The notes beneath the pieces are model-generated. The model saw nothing but the letters and a program-made list of their open reading frames with translations, was not told the origin of the DNA and did no database searches. DNA of 64,000 nt. Source: Pontibacter pamirensis (lineage in GTDB: Bacteria > Bacteroidota > Bacteroidia > Cytophagales > Hymenobacteraceae). Positions 9,242-17,345 of this stretch are shown one piece after another; the first letter of the stretch is position 1; each line of letters opens with the position of its first letter. Location: NCBI RefSeq assembly GCF_010015475.1, contig NZ_SSNI01000011.1:121498-185497 (forward strand), read 5' to 3'. The position numbers were made by a program, and so were the translations under genes.

Positions 9242-10543
9242 ATGGCAGAAACAGTTATCCAAGTAGAGGACTTATCAAAGCTATACCGGCTGGGAGTTAT
9301 TGGCACAGGCTCCTTCCGGCAGGACCTACAGCACTGGTGGAGCACGTCCGTTTTAAAGAAGGAAAACCCCTTCTTCCATTTAAGCGGTGCGGAGGCCGGC
9401 TCTTTGCCTAAAGACCATATATGGGCTCTCAAAGACATTAACTTTGAGGTGAAGCGGGGCGAAGTCTTGGGCATCATTGGCAGCAATGGCTCCGGTAAAT
9501 CCACCCTCTTAAAGATTGTCTCCCGCATCGTGCGCCCTACCACAGGAGTTGTCAGAGGAAAGGGGAAAGTAAGCAGCCTGCTGGAAGTAGGGACAGGGTT
9601 CCATCAAGAACTCACAGGCCGCGAAAACATCTTTGTCAGCGGCTATGTGCTGGGCATGGGTAAAGAGGAAATCCGGGGAAAATTCGACGAAATAGTGGAC
9701 TTCTCAGGTATCGAGAACTTTATAGACACCCCCGTCAAAAGATATTCTTCCGGAATGTATGTGCGCCTGGCCTTCGCCGTTGCCGCCCACCTCGAGCCGG
9801 ACATCCTGATTGTTGATGAAGTACTGGCCGTGGGTGATGCCGATTTTCAAAAGAAATGCTTGGGCAAGATGCGGGAGGTGTCCCACTCTGAAGGAAGAAC
9901 AATCCTTTTCGTTAGCCACAGCATGCAGGCCATCAGCAAACTGTGCGACAAAGCCCTGTGGCTCCACAAAGGCAAGATGCAGGAGTTAGGGGAGGTTTCG
10001 GCTGTTGTTGACAAGTATGTTTCCGGCACACAGCAGCTGAAGCTAAAGCAGGAGTGGGCTACACCCGAGGAGGCGCCAGGCAATGACCTGGTCCGTTTCA
10101 AGTCAGTGGAGTTGGTACCGGAACTACTGTCACCAGAGGCCCCGCTGGACATCCGGACGCCCCTTAAAGTGAGGTTTCAGTTCTGGAACATGACAGATGA
10201 TGTCATACTGAACACTGGCCTGCACCTATTCACTTATGGCGACGAGTGCATCTTTGATGTTCCCTCCCCTGTCATGCGCTGCGACAAAGGCTTAGTAGAA
10301 GGGGAGTGCTCCATCCCGGGCAACTTCCTGAACGACGGCTCTTATTACTTCTCCATCATCATAGTAAGAGACACCTCGGTGGAAGTGTTTTACTTTGAAG
10401 AGTGTCTCTCTTTTGAGGTGGAAGATTACCGCGCGGATTTCCAGTGGTTCGGCAAGTGGTGGGGTGCCGTACGTCCTAATTTCCCTTTCCGGCTCAGACA
10501 AAAGGATAGCGTTTATCAGCAAAAGTATAATAGCCACTCATGA
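9242..10543 (+). CDS. ABC polysaccharide exporter ATPase with Wzt-type C-terminal domain
   Basis: The 433-residue protein pairs with the preceding permease. Its nucleotide-binding domain has Walker A GSNGSGKST (residues 80-88), the signature region YSSGMYVRLAF (about 165-175) and Walker B ILIVDEVLAVGD (catalytic E193). The gap between the N-terminus and Walker A holds the insert usual for Wzt/TagH-like proteins. From about residue 260 a second domain of beta-sandwich type follows (SVELVPEL... IPGNFLNDGSYYFSI). In Wzt proteins this domain recognises the non-reducing end of the finished glycan. The extra domain suggests export of a terminally modified O-polysaccharide. Confidence 0.92.
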   Translation: MAETVIQVEDLSKLYRLGVIGTGSFRQDLQHWWSTSVLKKENPFFHLSGAEAGSLPKDHIWALKDINFEVKRGEVLGIIGSNGSGKSTLLKIVSRIVRPTTGVVRGKGKVSSLLEVGTGFHQELTGRENIFVSGYVLGMGKEEIRGKFDEIVDFSGIENFIDTPVKRYSSGMYVRLAFAVAAHLEPDILIVDEVLAVGDADFQKKCLGKMREVSHSEGRTILFVSHSMQAISKLCDKALWLHKGKMQELGEVSAVVDKYVSGTQQLKLKQEWATPEEAPGNDLVRFKSVELVPELLSPEAPLDIRTPLKVRFQFWNMTDDVILNTGLHLFTYGDECIFDVPSPVMRCDKGLVEGECSIPGNFLNDGSYYFSIIIVRDTSVEVFYFEECLSFEVEDYRADFQWFGKWWGAVRPNFPFRLRQKDSVYQQKYNSHS

Positions 10544-10676
10544 AGCGTCACCAGCCATTCTAAAGTTGAGTTCTACTTAACCCTGCTGCGTCTCACATAA
10601 ACATAGGTTCAATTACCAAACCTTTATACTGTTCGTTAGTATTTTTAAATTTTAAGGTTTTGTTATCTGATTTTAC

Positions 10677-11657
10677 ATGAACCGTACTCCTTCTGTACCG
10701 CCCGTTATACAACCACTTCCGCCATCAGGAGAGCGGCCTTTGTGGTCAGTGATGATCCCGACTTATAACTGCGCGCAGTTCTTAACCCAGACGCTGGAAA
10801 GTGTACTTGCCCAAAACATACCTCAGCAAGAGATGCAGATAGAAGTGGTAGATGATGCCAGCACCGATGCCGATGTGGAGGCCTTGGTAAAGCGAGTAGG
10901 CAATGGGAGAATCGGCTACTACAGGCACCCCCTGAACGTGGGCAGCCTGCGAAACTTTGAAACCTGCATAAACCGTGCACAGGGCAAATTGGTGCACCTG
11001 CTGCACGGGGATGACCGGGTAAGAGCAGGTTATTACAAAGTTCTGGGACAGCTCTTCGAGGACTATCCAGAGGCTGGGGCGGCTTTTTGCAGGTATCAGC
11101 CTGTAAATGAACAAAACGAACCGGTTCCGGGTCTTCGATCTCCGGAAATTGCCAAACCAGGGCTTTTAAAGAACTGGCTTCTGCGTATAAGTGAACGCCA
11201 GCGGTTACAGTATGTGGCTATCACGGTAAAGCGGGAAGTATACGAGAAGCTAGGTGCTTTTTATGGTATAAACTATGGGGAGGATTGGGAAATGTGGGTG
11301 CGCATTGCAAAGCACTACCCTATAGCCTATACACCAGAGATTCTGGCTGAGTACAGGAAGCACATGAGTTCCATATCCGGCCAAAAGCAACTGAGCGGGC
11401 AGTACCTCCGGGACGCCGCCTATGTTATTGACCTTTTTCAGCATCATTTGCCTGTTGAGAATAGAAAGGCCCAGCGACACAAAGCCCGAAGGCACTTTGC
11501 TCATTATGGTATTATTACGGCTAACAGAATATGGAAATCATCAAAAGACAAAGCAGCTGTAAAAACAAACCTAAGACAGGCATTAGTACTGAACAATGAT
11601 GCCGTGATATGCTACCGGGCTGCAAAAGTTTATATAAAGATGCTCATTAACTGGTAA
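10677..11657 (+). CDS. Glycosyltransferase family 2
   Basis: A 326-residue GT-A fold enzyme. The N-terminal region has SVMIPTYNCAQFLTQTLESV, then VVDDASTD and the metal-binding HGDDRV (about residue 107). The region near residue 206, NYGEDWEMWVRIAKHYP, is the usual ED/W acceptor-side motif. It probably adds one sugar from a nucleotide donor to a surface glycan. It lies 133 bp after the ABC exporter ATPase gene on the same strand, which suggests a role in making the exported polymer. Donor and acceptor cannot be read from the sequence. Confidence 0.88.
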   Translation: MNRTPSVPPVIQPLPPSGERPLWSVMIPTYNCAQFLTQTLESVLAQNIPQQEMQIEVVDDASTDADVEALVKRVGNGRIGYYRHPLNVGSLRNFETCINRAQGKLVHLLHGDDRVRAGYYKVLGQLFEDYPEAGAAFCRYQPVNEQNEPVPGLRSPEIAKPGLLKNWLLRISERQRLQYVAITVKREVYEKLGAFYGINYGEDWEMWVRIAKHYPIAYTPEILAEYRKHMSSISGQKQLSGQYLRDAAYVIDLFQHHLPVENRKAQRHKARRHFAHYGIITANRIWKSSKDKAAVKTNLRQALVLNNDAVICYRAAKVYIKMLINW

Positions 11658-11724
11658 CAAAGCGAGCTACATCTTTCACTGATACAGCCGTCATGTATTT
11701 GCCCGGCAAACTACCCTTCCAGAG

Positions 11725-12684
11725 CTAATAGTATTCTTTAAGATAAGCAAAAACATCTTGTTCTTCTTTTGCGTGTAAAACCCTGGCTCCCGATAAGGCC
11801 GGAAACACAGTTTCGAATTCTTTGAAAATGTGCTCTCTCCCCTGCCTGGAAAAGATAATGTTTGTACCACCAAAATAACTTGCCAGAGCAGCCGTACCTC
11901 CATGCACTGATAAAAAGTGATTACAATTCGCGTACAACATCAACTGAAAGTGATTATAATTATTTGCGAGCGAGCAATGCTTCTTGTATAAGTCTCCGGC
12001 TAGCAAGACATCGGGTTGTCTTTCGCGGATGTACTTAATCTCATTTAAATTAAGTACATCGCTGTTATCCATCGTTATGTGGGCTGCGGAAGGTCTGTTG
12101 TAGATAATCTGATATTTCTCTTTATACGCTGAAATGATATCCATAAGCATTGGAATACTGAAGTAATTAACGGGCTTTCCTCCCCACTCCGTATTATACT
12201 TGTTGGCAATAATCAGTATTGGTTTATCAAATACTAGCACATTATTCTGATAGTGTTCCTTCAGAGGTACTCTGGCCCACTTAGATTGGCTGAAACTTCT
12301 ACAGTGAAACATGTTTGGATATTCAAACTTCTTTCTCGGTAGCCTTGACAGTCTTTTTTCAAACCTCTCCTCATGATTCTTACTAAAGAAGTACAGTTCC
12401 TTCGTATACTTGCAGCCTACCGTTTTCTCAAGTGTCCCGTTAAGATAATGCCAGTAAGCAAACGGCAATACAAAAGTTAGTTCCTGCTGGAACTCCAGCC
12501 GATACTCAATTACCTTATATCTTTTCTTTATAATATAGTCTCTTATAAAGTACCTGTTCTGAAGTATTCTACTGTAGTAGTTATCTCTGATATGGACGCT
12601 TGAGGCTCCGTACTTGTTACCACTACTTACTATAATATATATATGTAAAAGCTTTAAAAAAATCCTCCGCATAGGATTAAACAA
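11725..12684 (-). CDS. Glycosyltransferase-like protein of unknown specificity, AT-rich
   Basis: A 319-residue cytoplasmic-type protein that runs toward the GT2 gene. I do not recognise a precise family. The C-terminal third contains ANCNHFLSVHGGTAALASYFGG, a G-rich loop preceded by a histidine that resembles the nucleotide-sugar or acceptor site of GT61-like and fucosyltransferase-like enzymes. The middle (VFDKPILIIANKYNTEWGG) looks like the start of a second Rossmann-type domain. The N-terminal third is very basic and rich in Tyr. Base composition is clearly more AT-rich than neighbouring genes, which suggests recent acquisition or a variable glycan locus. Function is inferred mainly from position. 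Confidence 0.6.
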   Translation of the reverse strand: MFNPMRRIFLKLLHIYIIVSSGNKYGASSVHIRDNYYSRILQNRYFIRDYIIKKRYKVIEYRLEFQQELTFVLPFAYWHYLNGTLEKTVGCKYTKELYFFSKNHEERFEKRLSRLPRKKFEYPNMFHCRSFSQSKWARVPLKEHYQNNVLVFDKPILIIANKYNTEWGGKPVNYFSIPMLMDIISAYKEKYQIIYNRPSAAHITMDNSDVLNLNEIKYIRERQPDVLLAGDLYKKHCSLANNYNHFQLMLYANCNHFLSVHGGTAALASYFGGTNIIFSRQGREHIFKEFETVFPALSGARVLHAKEEQDVFAYLKEYY

Positions 12685-13139
12685 GAATTAATGTTGAAGG
12701 TATGATAGCCGTTGTAGTTAATCAGACTTATTCTATAGCATGCAATTCAACCTTTAACGGTTGTGCTCTATAGTGGTTATGTATGCAGTCATTATAGTAG
12801 CAAACAGCCATGCAGTTATACAAAATAAATTTTGGGCATAACTTTTACCTGTATATACATATTAAATCAATAATATATTATATTTGAATCTAAGAATTTT
12901 TTAAAAGTATAATCTGCTTGAAAGAATATAAATTACAACTATATATAATTTATACTATAACCTTACAATAAATGCAGATGCTCCTTTAAAGAGATGGCAG
13001 GTGAGGCACTAAATTTAAGCTAATAGGAAGCTTACCTTGTACTATGTGGATGAAAATGAAGGCAAGTATACAGGCAGCGTAGTGAGGGGAAACAAGAGAG
13101 GAAGCTCAAACACCTCCTCCTCTTGCTTTTTACTGATTT
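12685..13139. other. AT-rich intergenic stretch
   Basis: About 455 bp, unusually rich in A and T (long TA-rich runs at 12840-12960). It divides the AT-rich glycosyltransferase-like gene from purE. No reading frame with recognisable content is present. A TATATTTG element occurs at 12879-12886 on the plus strand but has no TTTG partner 19 bp upstream. It looks like a junction of acquired and core DNA. Confidence 0.5.
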
Positions 13140-13667
13140 CTAATCCAAGTCCCGGTCTCCGCGCTTCAACTCCTCCACCGAGCGCATTACCTTATCTTTC
13201 AAGCTGTTTTTATACTTCTCCAGCCGGTCTGCCACGGCGGCATTGGTGGTTCCTAAAATCTGTGCAGCCAGTATACCGGCATTCTGAGCCCCGTCCAGGG
13301 CCACGGTAGCCACCGGTATTCCACCTGGCATCTGCAGGATAGACAGCACCGAATCCCAGCCATCAATGGAGTTGCTTGACTTTACAGGCACGCCGATAAC
13401 AGGTAAAGTAGTCAGCGAAGCGACCATACCCGGCAAGTGGGCTGCTCCGCCTGCCCCGGCAATAATCACTTTCAGGCCGCGCTTGCGGGCATTTTCTGCA
13501 TACTCAATCATACGATGCGGCGTGCGGTGTGCCGATACGATGGTCAGCTCATACCGCACCCCAAGGGTTTCTAAAATTTCGGCGGCGGCATCCATCACCT
13601 TCAGGTCAGATTGGCTGCCCATGATGATGCCTACTAAGGGTTGATTGTTTGTGGTTTCGTCAGCCAT
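13140..13667 (-). CDS. purE: N5-carboxyaminoimidazole ribonucleotide mutase PurE
   Basis: A 175-residue class I PurE. It converts N5-CAIR to CAIR in purine synthesis. The N-terminal segment [16 protein letters not shown], the SAHRTP motif and [12 protein letters not shown] bind the ribonucleotide phosphate and base. The start codon lies 2 bp after the purK stop, so the two genes are translated from one message in the order purK-purE, as is common. The protein has a slightly extended C-terminal tail (KRGDRDLD). Confidence 0.97.
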   Translation of the reverse strand: MADETTNNQPLVGIIMGSQSDLKVMDAAAEILETLGVRYELTIVSAHRTPHRMIEYAENARKRGLKVIIAGAGGAAHLPGMVASLTTLPVIGVPVKSSNSIDGWDSVLSILQMPGGIPVATVALDGAQNAGILAAQILGTTNAAVADRLEKYKNSLKDKVMRSVEELKRGDRDLD

Positions 13668-13669
13668 GT

Positions 13670-14800
13670 TTATACTTTCACTTTGATTATGTTTCTAATG
13701 GATTCGGCTCGCTGCTGCGCTTCTTCAATATTTTGCCCCAGCACTGTGATATGTCCCATTTTGCGGGCAGGGCGGGTATACTTTTTACCGTACAGGTGAA
13801 TGTATACCCCTGGCACCGCCAGTGCTTCCTGCAACCCCTCATAAGCTGCCTCACCGTCATAGCCTGGTTCGCCGAGCAGGTTCAGCATCACAGCAGCGCT
13901 TTGTATTTCTGTAGCGCCCAATGGCAGGTTCAAGATGGCGCGCAGGTGCTGCTCATACTGCGAGGTATAGTTTGCCTTGATGGTATGGTGCCCGCTGTTG
14001 TGCGGACGCGGTGCTACCTCATTTACCAGGATTTGCCCATCTTTAGTCAGGAACATCTCCACGGCCAGTATACCCACCATACCAAAGGCCTCGATAACGC
14101 GTGTGGCGATTTCGATGGCAAGGCGCTGCAACTTATAAGGTACATTAGCTGGCGCAAACAGCGAGTCCACCAGGTTATGCTCCGGGTGAAAGCTCAGTTC
14201 CACCACCGGAAAGGCGGTCACCTCACCTTTTGCGTTGCGCGCTACAATCACGGATATCTCCTTCTCGAAATCAACCAGCTTTTCAAGCACCGACGGTTCT
14301 TCAAAAGCTTTTTTAAAATCAGCCTCACTTACCAGGCGCGTCACGCCGCGGCCATCATAGCCTTCTCGGCGCAACTTCTGGAAAGCAGGCAGAAAATCTA
14401 CATTTCCCTGCAGCGCCGCCTTGTCCTTCAGCAAAACAAAGTCAGAAGTCGGGATGCTGTGCTTCTGGTAAAACTCCTTCTGCAACCCCTTGTCTTGTAT
14501 GGTGCGCACTGTACGGGCATCGGGGTATACTTTTACTCCCTCTTGCTCCAGTTTTTCCAGCGCGTCCGCATTCACGTGCTCAATTTCTATGGTCAGGATA
14601 TCGCAGTTCTTGCCGAATTTATACACCGTGTCAAAATCGCGGAAGCTTCCCACATAGAACTCGTTGCAGATGTCTTTGCAGGGTGCATTCTCATCGGGGT
14701 CTAATACTAAAGTATAAATATTAAAATCGAGCCCGGCTTGCATCAGCATGCGGCCCAGCTGTCCGCCGCCCAGTATGCCAAGCTTTACTTCTCCTTTCAT
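13670..14800 (-). CDS. purK: 5-(carboxyamino)imidazole ribonucleotide synthase PurK
   Basis: A 376-residue ATP-grasp enzyme that makes N5-CAIR from AIR, ATP and bicarbonate, the substrate for PurE encoded directly downstream. The N-terminus [15 protein letters not shown] is the preATP-grasp nucleotide fold. GYDGRGV, the [13 protein letters not shown] segment and [12 protein letters not shown] are conserved PurK motifs. Length is normal. A TATTTTTG-type -7 element lies upstream at 14830-14837 on this strand. Confidence 0.97.
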   Translation of the reverse strand: MKGEVKLGILGGGQLGRMLMQAGLDFNIYTLVLDPDENAPCKDICNEFYVGSFRDFDTVYKFGKNCDILTIEIEHVNADALEKLEQEGVKVYPDARTVRTIQDKGLQKEFYQKHSIPTSDFVLLKDKAALQGNVDFLPAFQKLRREGYDGRGVTRLVSEADFKKAFEEPSVLEKLVDFEKEISVIVARNAKGEVTAFPVVELSFHPEHNLVDSLFAPANVPYKLQRLAIEIATRVIEAFGMVGILAVEMFLTKDGQILVNEVAPRPHNSGHHTIKANYTSQYEQHLRAILNLPLGATEIQSAAVMLNLLGEPGYDGEAAYEGLQEALAVPGVYIHLYGKKYTRPARKMGHITVLGQNIEEAQQRAESIRNIIKVKV

Positions 14801-14829
14801 GCAGTATTTTGTTTTTGTTAATCTTTTCT

Positions 14830-14837
14830 CAAAAATA
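14830..14837 (-). promoter_or_regulatory. Candidate -7 element of purK-purE operon
   Basis: TATTTTTG read on the minus strand fits TAnnTTTG, about 30 bp upstream of the purK start. No TTTG lies at the expected -33 position, so support is partial. Confidence 0.4.
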
Positions 14838-14939
14838 AGGATTATGTCCGAATCTCTCCTCCTGTTGCTGTTTAATTATACATTTGCTAAGGCCGAAGCT
14901 TTGCTTTTTATTTTGCTATAGCTATATTGAAGGAAACAA

Positions 14940-15200
14940 ATGCAGCTATATATGTCAGAGAAGTTGGTGCGCAGCATGATGGTACTATTCCATGTTCCTT
15001 TGTTTTTAATAATACTCCGGATGTTCTGGCATGCGGGCGGCTTGGCAGGCATGGATTTACAGCTGGTGCCATTCCAGTTGCTAAGCCTTCTGTTGGCGGG
15101 ATACCTTGTGCTTGGCGACAGTTCCCGCGACGAATACTACCCTACGCTGCTGCTATTGCTGGTATATGATCTGGTATTGTACTGGTACATTTTAAATTAA
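14940..15200 (+). CDS. Small membrane protein of unknown function
   Basis: An 86-residue protein with three predicted membrane segments: residues about 12-28, 37-54 and 66-84. The short loop around residues 58-65 is SSRDEYYP. I do not recognise a family. It precedes marC by 39 bp on the same strand and may share its transcript. Its composition is that of a real membrane protein rather than a chance frame. Confidence 0.6.
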   Translation: MQLYMSEKLVRSMMVLFHVPLFLIILRMFWHAGGLAGMDLQLVPFQLLSLLLAGYLVLGDSSRDEYYPTLLLLLVYDLVLYWYILN

Positions 15201-15239
15201 TTCTGAGTAGCTTGCGGCTTTTTACGCCTAAAATCACCT

Positions 15240-15863
15240 ATGGAAATCATACTGGCTACTTTTTCTGCCTTGTTCTCTGTTGTAAACCCCTTCGGAGCCA
15301 TGCCTGTGTTCCTGACCTTAACACAGGATGACACTCCCGCACAAAGAAACCAGCAGGCGCTGAAGGCTTGTCTGTACATGGTAGGCATATTGGCTGTCTT
15401 TTTCCTGACAGGGCAGTACATCCTGAATTTTTTCGGCATCCGTATTCACGATCTGCGTATTGCCGGTGGGCTCATGATCATGCGGGCAGGTTTCGATTTA
15501 ATGACGCCAGGCGCAAACAAGAAAAAGATATCACCGGAGGTTGTGGAAGAAGGGCAGCAGAAAGACGACATCTCATTTACGCCGCTGGCGATGCCCATGC
15601 TTTCCGGACCTGGGGCCATCGCGATAAGCATCGGTCTTTTCACTACTTCGCTGTCTGTGCTGGACATGCTCTTTATTTTGGTGGGCATTATACTGCTGGC
15701 AGGCGTTTCCTACTTTATCCTTCGCTCTTCATCCCAACTTACGCGCGTAATGGGTAAGTCTGGCTTGGCGGCGCTCTCCCGCATCATGGGTTTTATTGTA
15801 TTATCCATTGGCGTCAACTTTATCGTGTCTGCCCTTACAGCCCTGTTTTTTGCCGAGCGGTAA
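15240..15863 (+). CDS. MarC family integral membrane protein
   Basis: A 207-residue protein with six predicted helices. The N-terminal ALFSVVNPFGAMPVFLTLT and central TPLAMPMLSGPGAIA segments are the two pseudo-repeated NPxG/PxxxGPG signatures of the MarC (UPF0056) family. The family sits in the inner membrane and its transport role is unsettled; the old link to multiple antibiotic resistance is not supported. It follows a small membrane protein gene closely. Confidence 0.92.
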   Translation: MEIILATFSALFSVVNPFGAMPVFLTLTQDDTPAQRNQQALKACLYMVGILAVFFLTGQYILNFFGIRIHDLRIAGGLMIMRAGFDLMTPGANKKKISPEVVEEGQQKDDISFTPLAMPMLSGPGAIAISIGLFTTSLSVLDMLFILVGIILLAGVSYFILRSSSQLTRVMGKSGLAALSRIMGFIVLSIGVNFIVSALTALFFAER

Positions 15864-15874
15864 CCTCTTTGGAA

Positions 15875-16013
15875 TTGTTGATTGTAAATTATTATTTGTT
15901 GAATGGCTACATTGTTAAATTGCCAGGAACATGAAAAGCAGCTATTGTAACCATTTAGCAGTTTAACAATTTAACTATCAAACCTACAGCAATCAACAAT
16001 TCACAATCAACAA
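15875..16013. repeat. Nested imperfect inverted repeats upstream of hemE
   Basis: The 16 bases at 15875-15890 match the reverse complement of 15998-16013 with one mismatch. Inside them, ATTGTTAA at 15911-15918 pairs with TTAACAAT at 15963-15970. The whole lies between marC and hemE and ends just before the hemE promoter. It could be a small palindromic mobile-type repeat or a folded regulatory region. Confidence 0.55.
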
Positions 16014-16021
16014 CTTTCTCG

Positions 16022-16029
16022 TATCTTTG
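16022..16029 (+). promoter_or_regulatory. -7 promoter element of hemE, almost touching the start codon
   Basis: TATCTTTG fits the Bacteroidota TAnnTTTG element and ends 4 bp before the hemE ATG. Transcription should then begin at or very near the start codon. The expected -33 site reads ATTC rather than TTTG, so the call rests on the -7 element only. Confidence 0.5.
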
Positions 16030-16033
16030 CGGC

Positions 16034-17074
16034 ATGCAACTGAAGAACGATCTGCTTATAAGAGCTGCCAGAGGCGAGACAGTAGAGCGCACACCTGTGT
16101 GGCTCATGCGCCAGGCAGGACGCATTTTACCTGAATACCGCGCCGTACGTAACAGTCTGAGTGGCTTTAAAGAGCTGGTGGAAACACCGGAACTAGCCGC
16201 TGAGGTTACCATACAACCTGTTGACATACTGGATGTAGACGCAGCCATTATTTTCTCTGATATCCTGGTAGTGCCGGAAGCCATGGGCTGCACCTATGAG
16301 ATGGTGGAGAAACGGGGGCCTTTGTTCCCAAAAACCATCCGCACAGAAGCCGACATGAAAAAGCTGCGTGTGGCAGATCCGCACGAGCACCTGCATTATG
16401 TGTTCGAGGCTATCAGAGTCACGAAAAGAGCTTTGAATGGGCGTGTTCCCTTGATAGGCTTTGCCGGCGCCCCTTGGACCATTCTGGCTTATATGGTAGA
16501 AGGCAGCGGCTCCAAAACGTTCTCGCATGCACGTGGCCTGTTGTATACTAACCCGAAGCTAGCCCACCAGTTGCTCCGTATGATAACAGAAACCACCACT
16601 GCTTACCTGCAGGCCCAGGTAGAAGCTGGCGCGAACCTGATACAGGTATTTGATTCCTGGGCGGGTATTCTTTCGCCGGCGCAGTACCGTGAATTTGCCC
16701 TGCCGTACATCAGCGAAATTTGCAATTCAATCCGCAATGTGCCGGTAACGGTGTTTGCCAAAGGCGCCTTCTTTGCACTGGAGGATTTCAGCAAACTCAA
16801 CTGCGACACCATCGGCCTGGACTGGAACATGGATATCAAAACGGCTCGCCAGCAGGTAGGCCCCAACAAAACCTTGCAAGGCAACATGGACCCATGCCTG
16901 CTTTACAGTTCCTTTGATACCATTCAGCACGAGACCATTAAAATGCTGAAGGAATTCGGCCCCCAGCGCCACATCGCTAACCTCGGCCACGGCGTATACC
17001 CCGACACAGACCCCGAGAAAGTAAAATGCTTTGTGCAGACGGTAAAGGAGTATGGCGAAGCCGTTAAAAGTTAA
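16034..17074 (+). CDS. hemE: Uroporphyrinogen decarboxylase HemE
   Basis: A 346-residue enzyme of normal length that removes four carboxyl groups from uroporphyrinogen III to give coproporphyrinogen III in heme synthesis. The N-terminal [18 protein letters not shown] motif (about residue 20-37) holds the substrate-binding arginines. [14 protein letters not shown] carries the catalytic aspartate. [16 protein letters not shown] and the late [13 protein letters not shown] are also diagnostic. It stands alone, not in a hem operon. The start codon follows a -7 promoter element by 4 bp, suggesting a leaderless or nearly leaderless message. Confidence 0.98.
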   Translation: MQLKNDLLIRAARGETVERTPVWLMRQAGRILPEYRAVRNSLSGFKELVETPELAAEVTIQPVDILDVDAAIIFSDILVVPEAMGCTYEMVEKRGPLFPKTIRTEADMKKLRVADPHEHLHYVFEAIRVTKRALNGRVPLIGFAGAPWTILAYMVEGSGSKTFSHARGLLYTNPKLAHQLLRMITETTTAYLQAQVEAGANLIQVFDSWAGILSPAQYREFALPYISEICNSIRNVPVTVFAKGAFFALEDFSKLNCDTIGLDWNMDIKTARQQVGPNKTLQGNMDPCLLYSSFDTIQHETIKMLKEFGPQRHIANLGHGVYPDTDPEKVKCFVQTVKEYGEAVKS

Positions 17075-17083
17075 AAAGCTATT

Positions 17084-17335
17084 TTAAGTTAGAGGGTTAG
17101 AAAGTTAAAGAGTTGTTGCATTTAAAACTTGTATTCTGACCACCATAAAAGAGAAAGGCCCGCCTGAACAGCGGGCCTTTCTCTTTTATGGTAAACCTTT
17201 CTTTTGAAATTTTAAACTCTAAAGCTGACTGCAGAACGAAACCCACCCCTACCCCTCCGAGGAGGGGAATTATCTGCAGTATAGAAAATACATCCTCACT
17301 CTTCAACTTTTTAACCCTCTAACTTTCTAACTCAA
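17084..17335. repeat. MITE-like unit bounded by 32-bp inverted repeats
   Basis: The arm at 17084-17115 matches the reverse complement of 17304-17335 at about 26 of 32 positions. Between them lie a perfect 22-bp hairpin and a separate CTGCAG-bounded block (17229-17279) with the palindrome CCCCTCCGAGGAGGGG. The unit fills the gap between the convergent hemE and trkH genes. It has no coding capacity and resembles a non-autonomous palindromic repeat of the kind common in this phylum. Confidence 0.5.
17142..17192. terminator. Bidirectional terminator between hemE and trkH
   Basis: A perfect 22-bp stem (17142-17163 with 17171-17192) closes a 7-nt loop. The core reads AAAGGCCCGC, and A/T-rich tracts flank both sides, so it can stop transcription from both convergent genes. 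Confidence 0.85.
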
Positions 17336-17345
17336 GATAACTTCC

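Noticed and set aside
13037..13309. Open frame of 90 codons overlapping purE on the other strand
   Set aside because: Most of it is antisense to purE and the rest is AT-rich spacer. Not a gene.
13649..14704. A long open frame of 351 codons antisense to purK
   Set aside because: It lies opposite a complete, well-recognised purK gene, its translation is rich in His, Gln and Cys with no family features, and it has no promoter. It is a shadow of purK.
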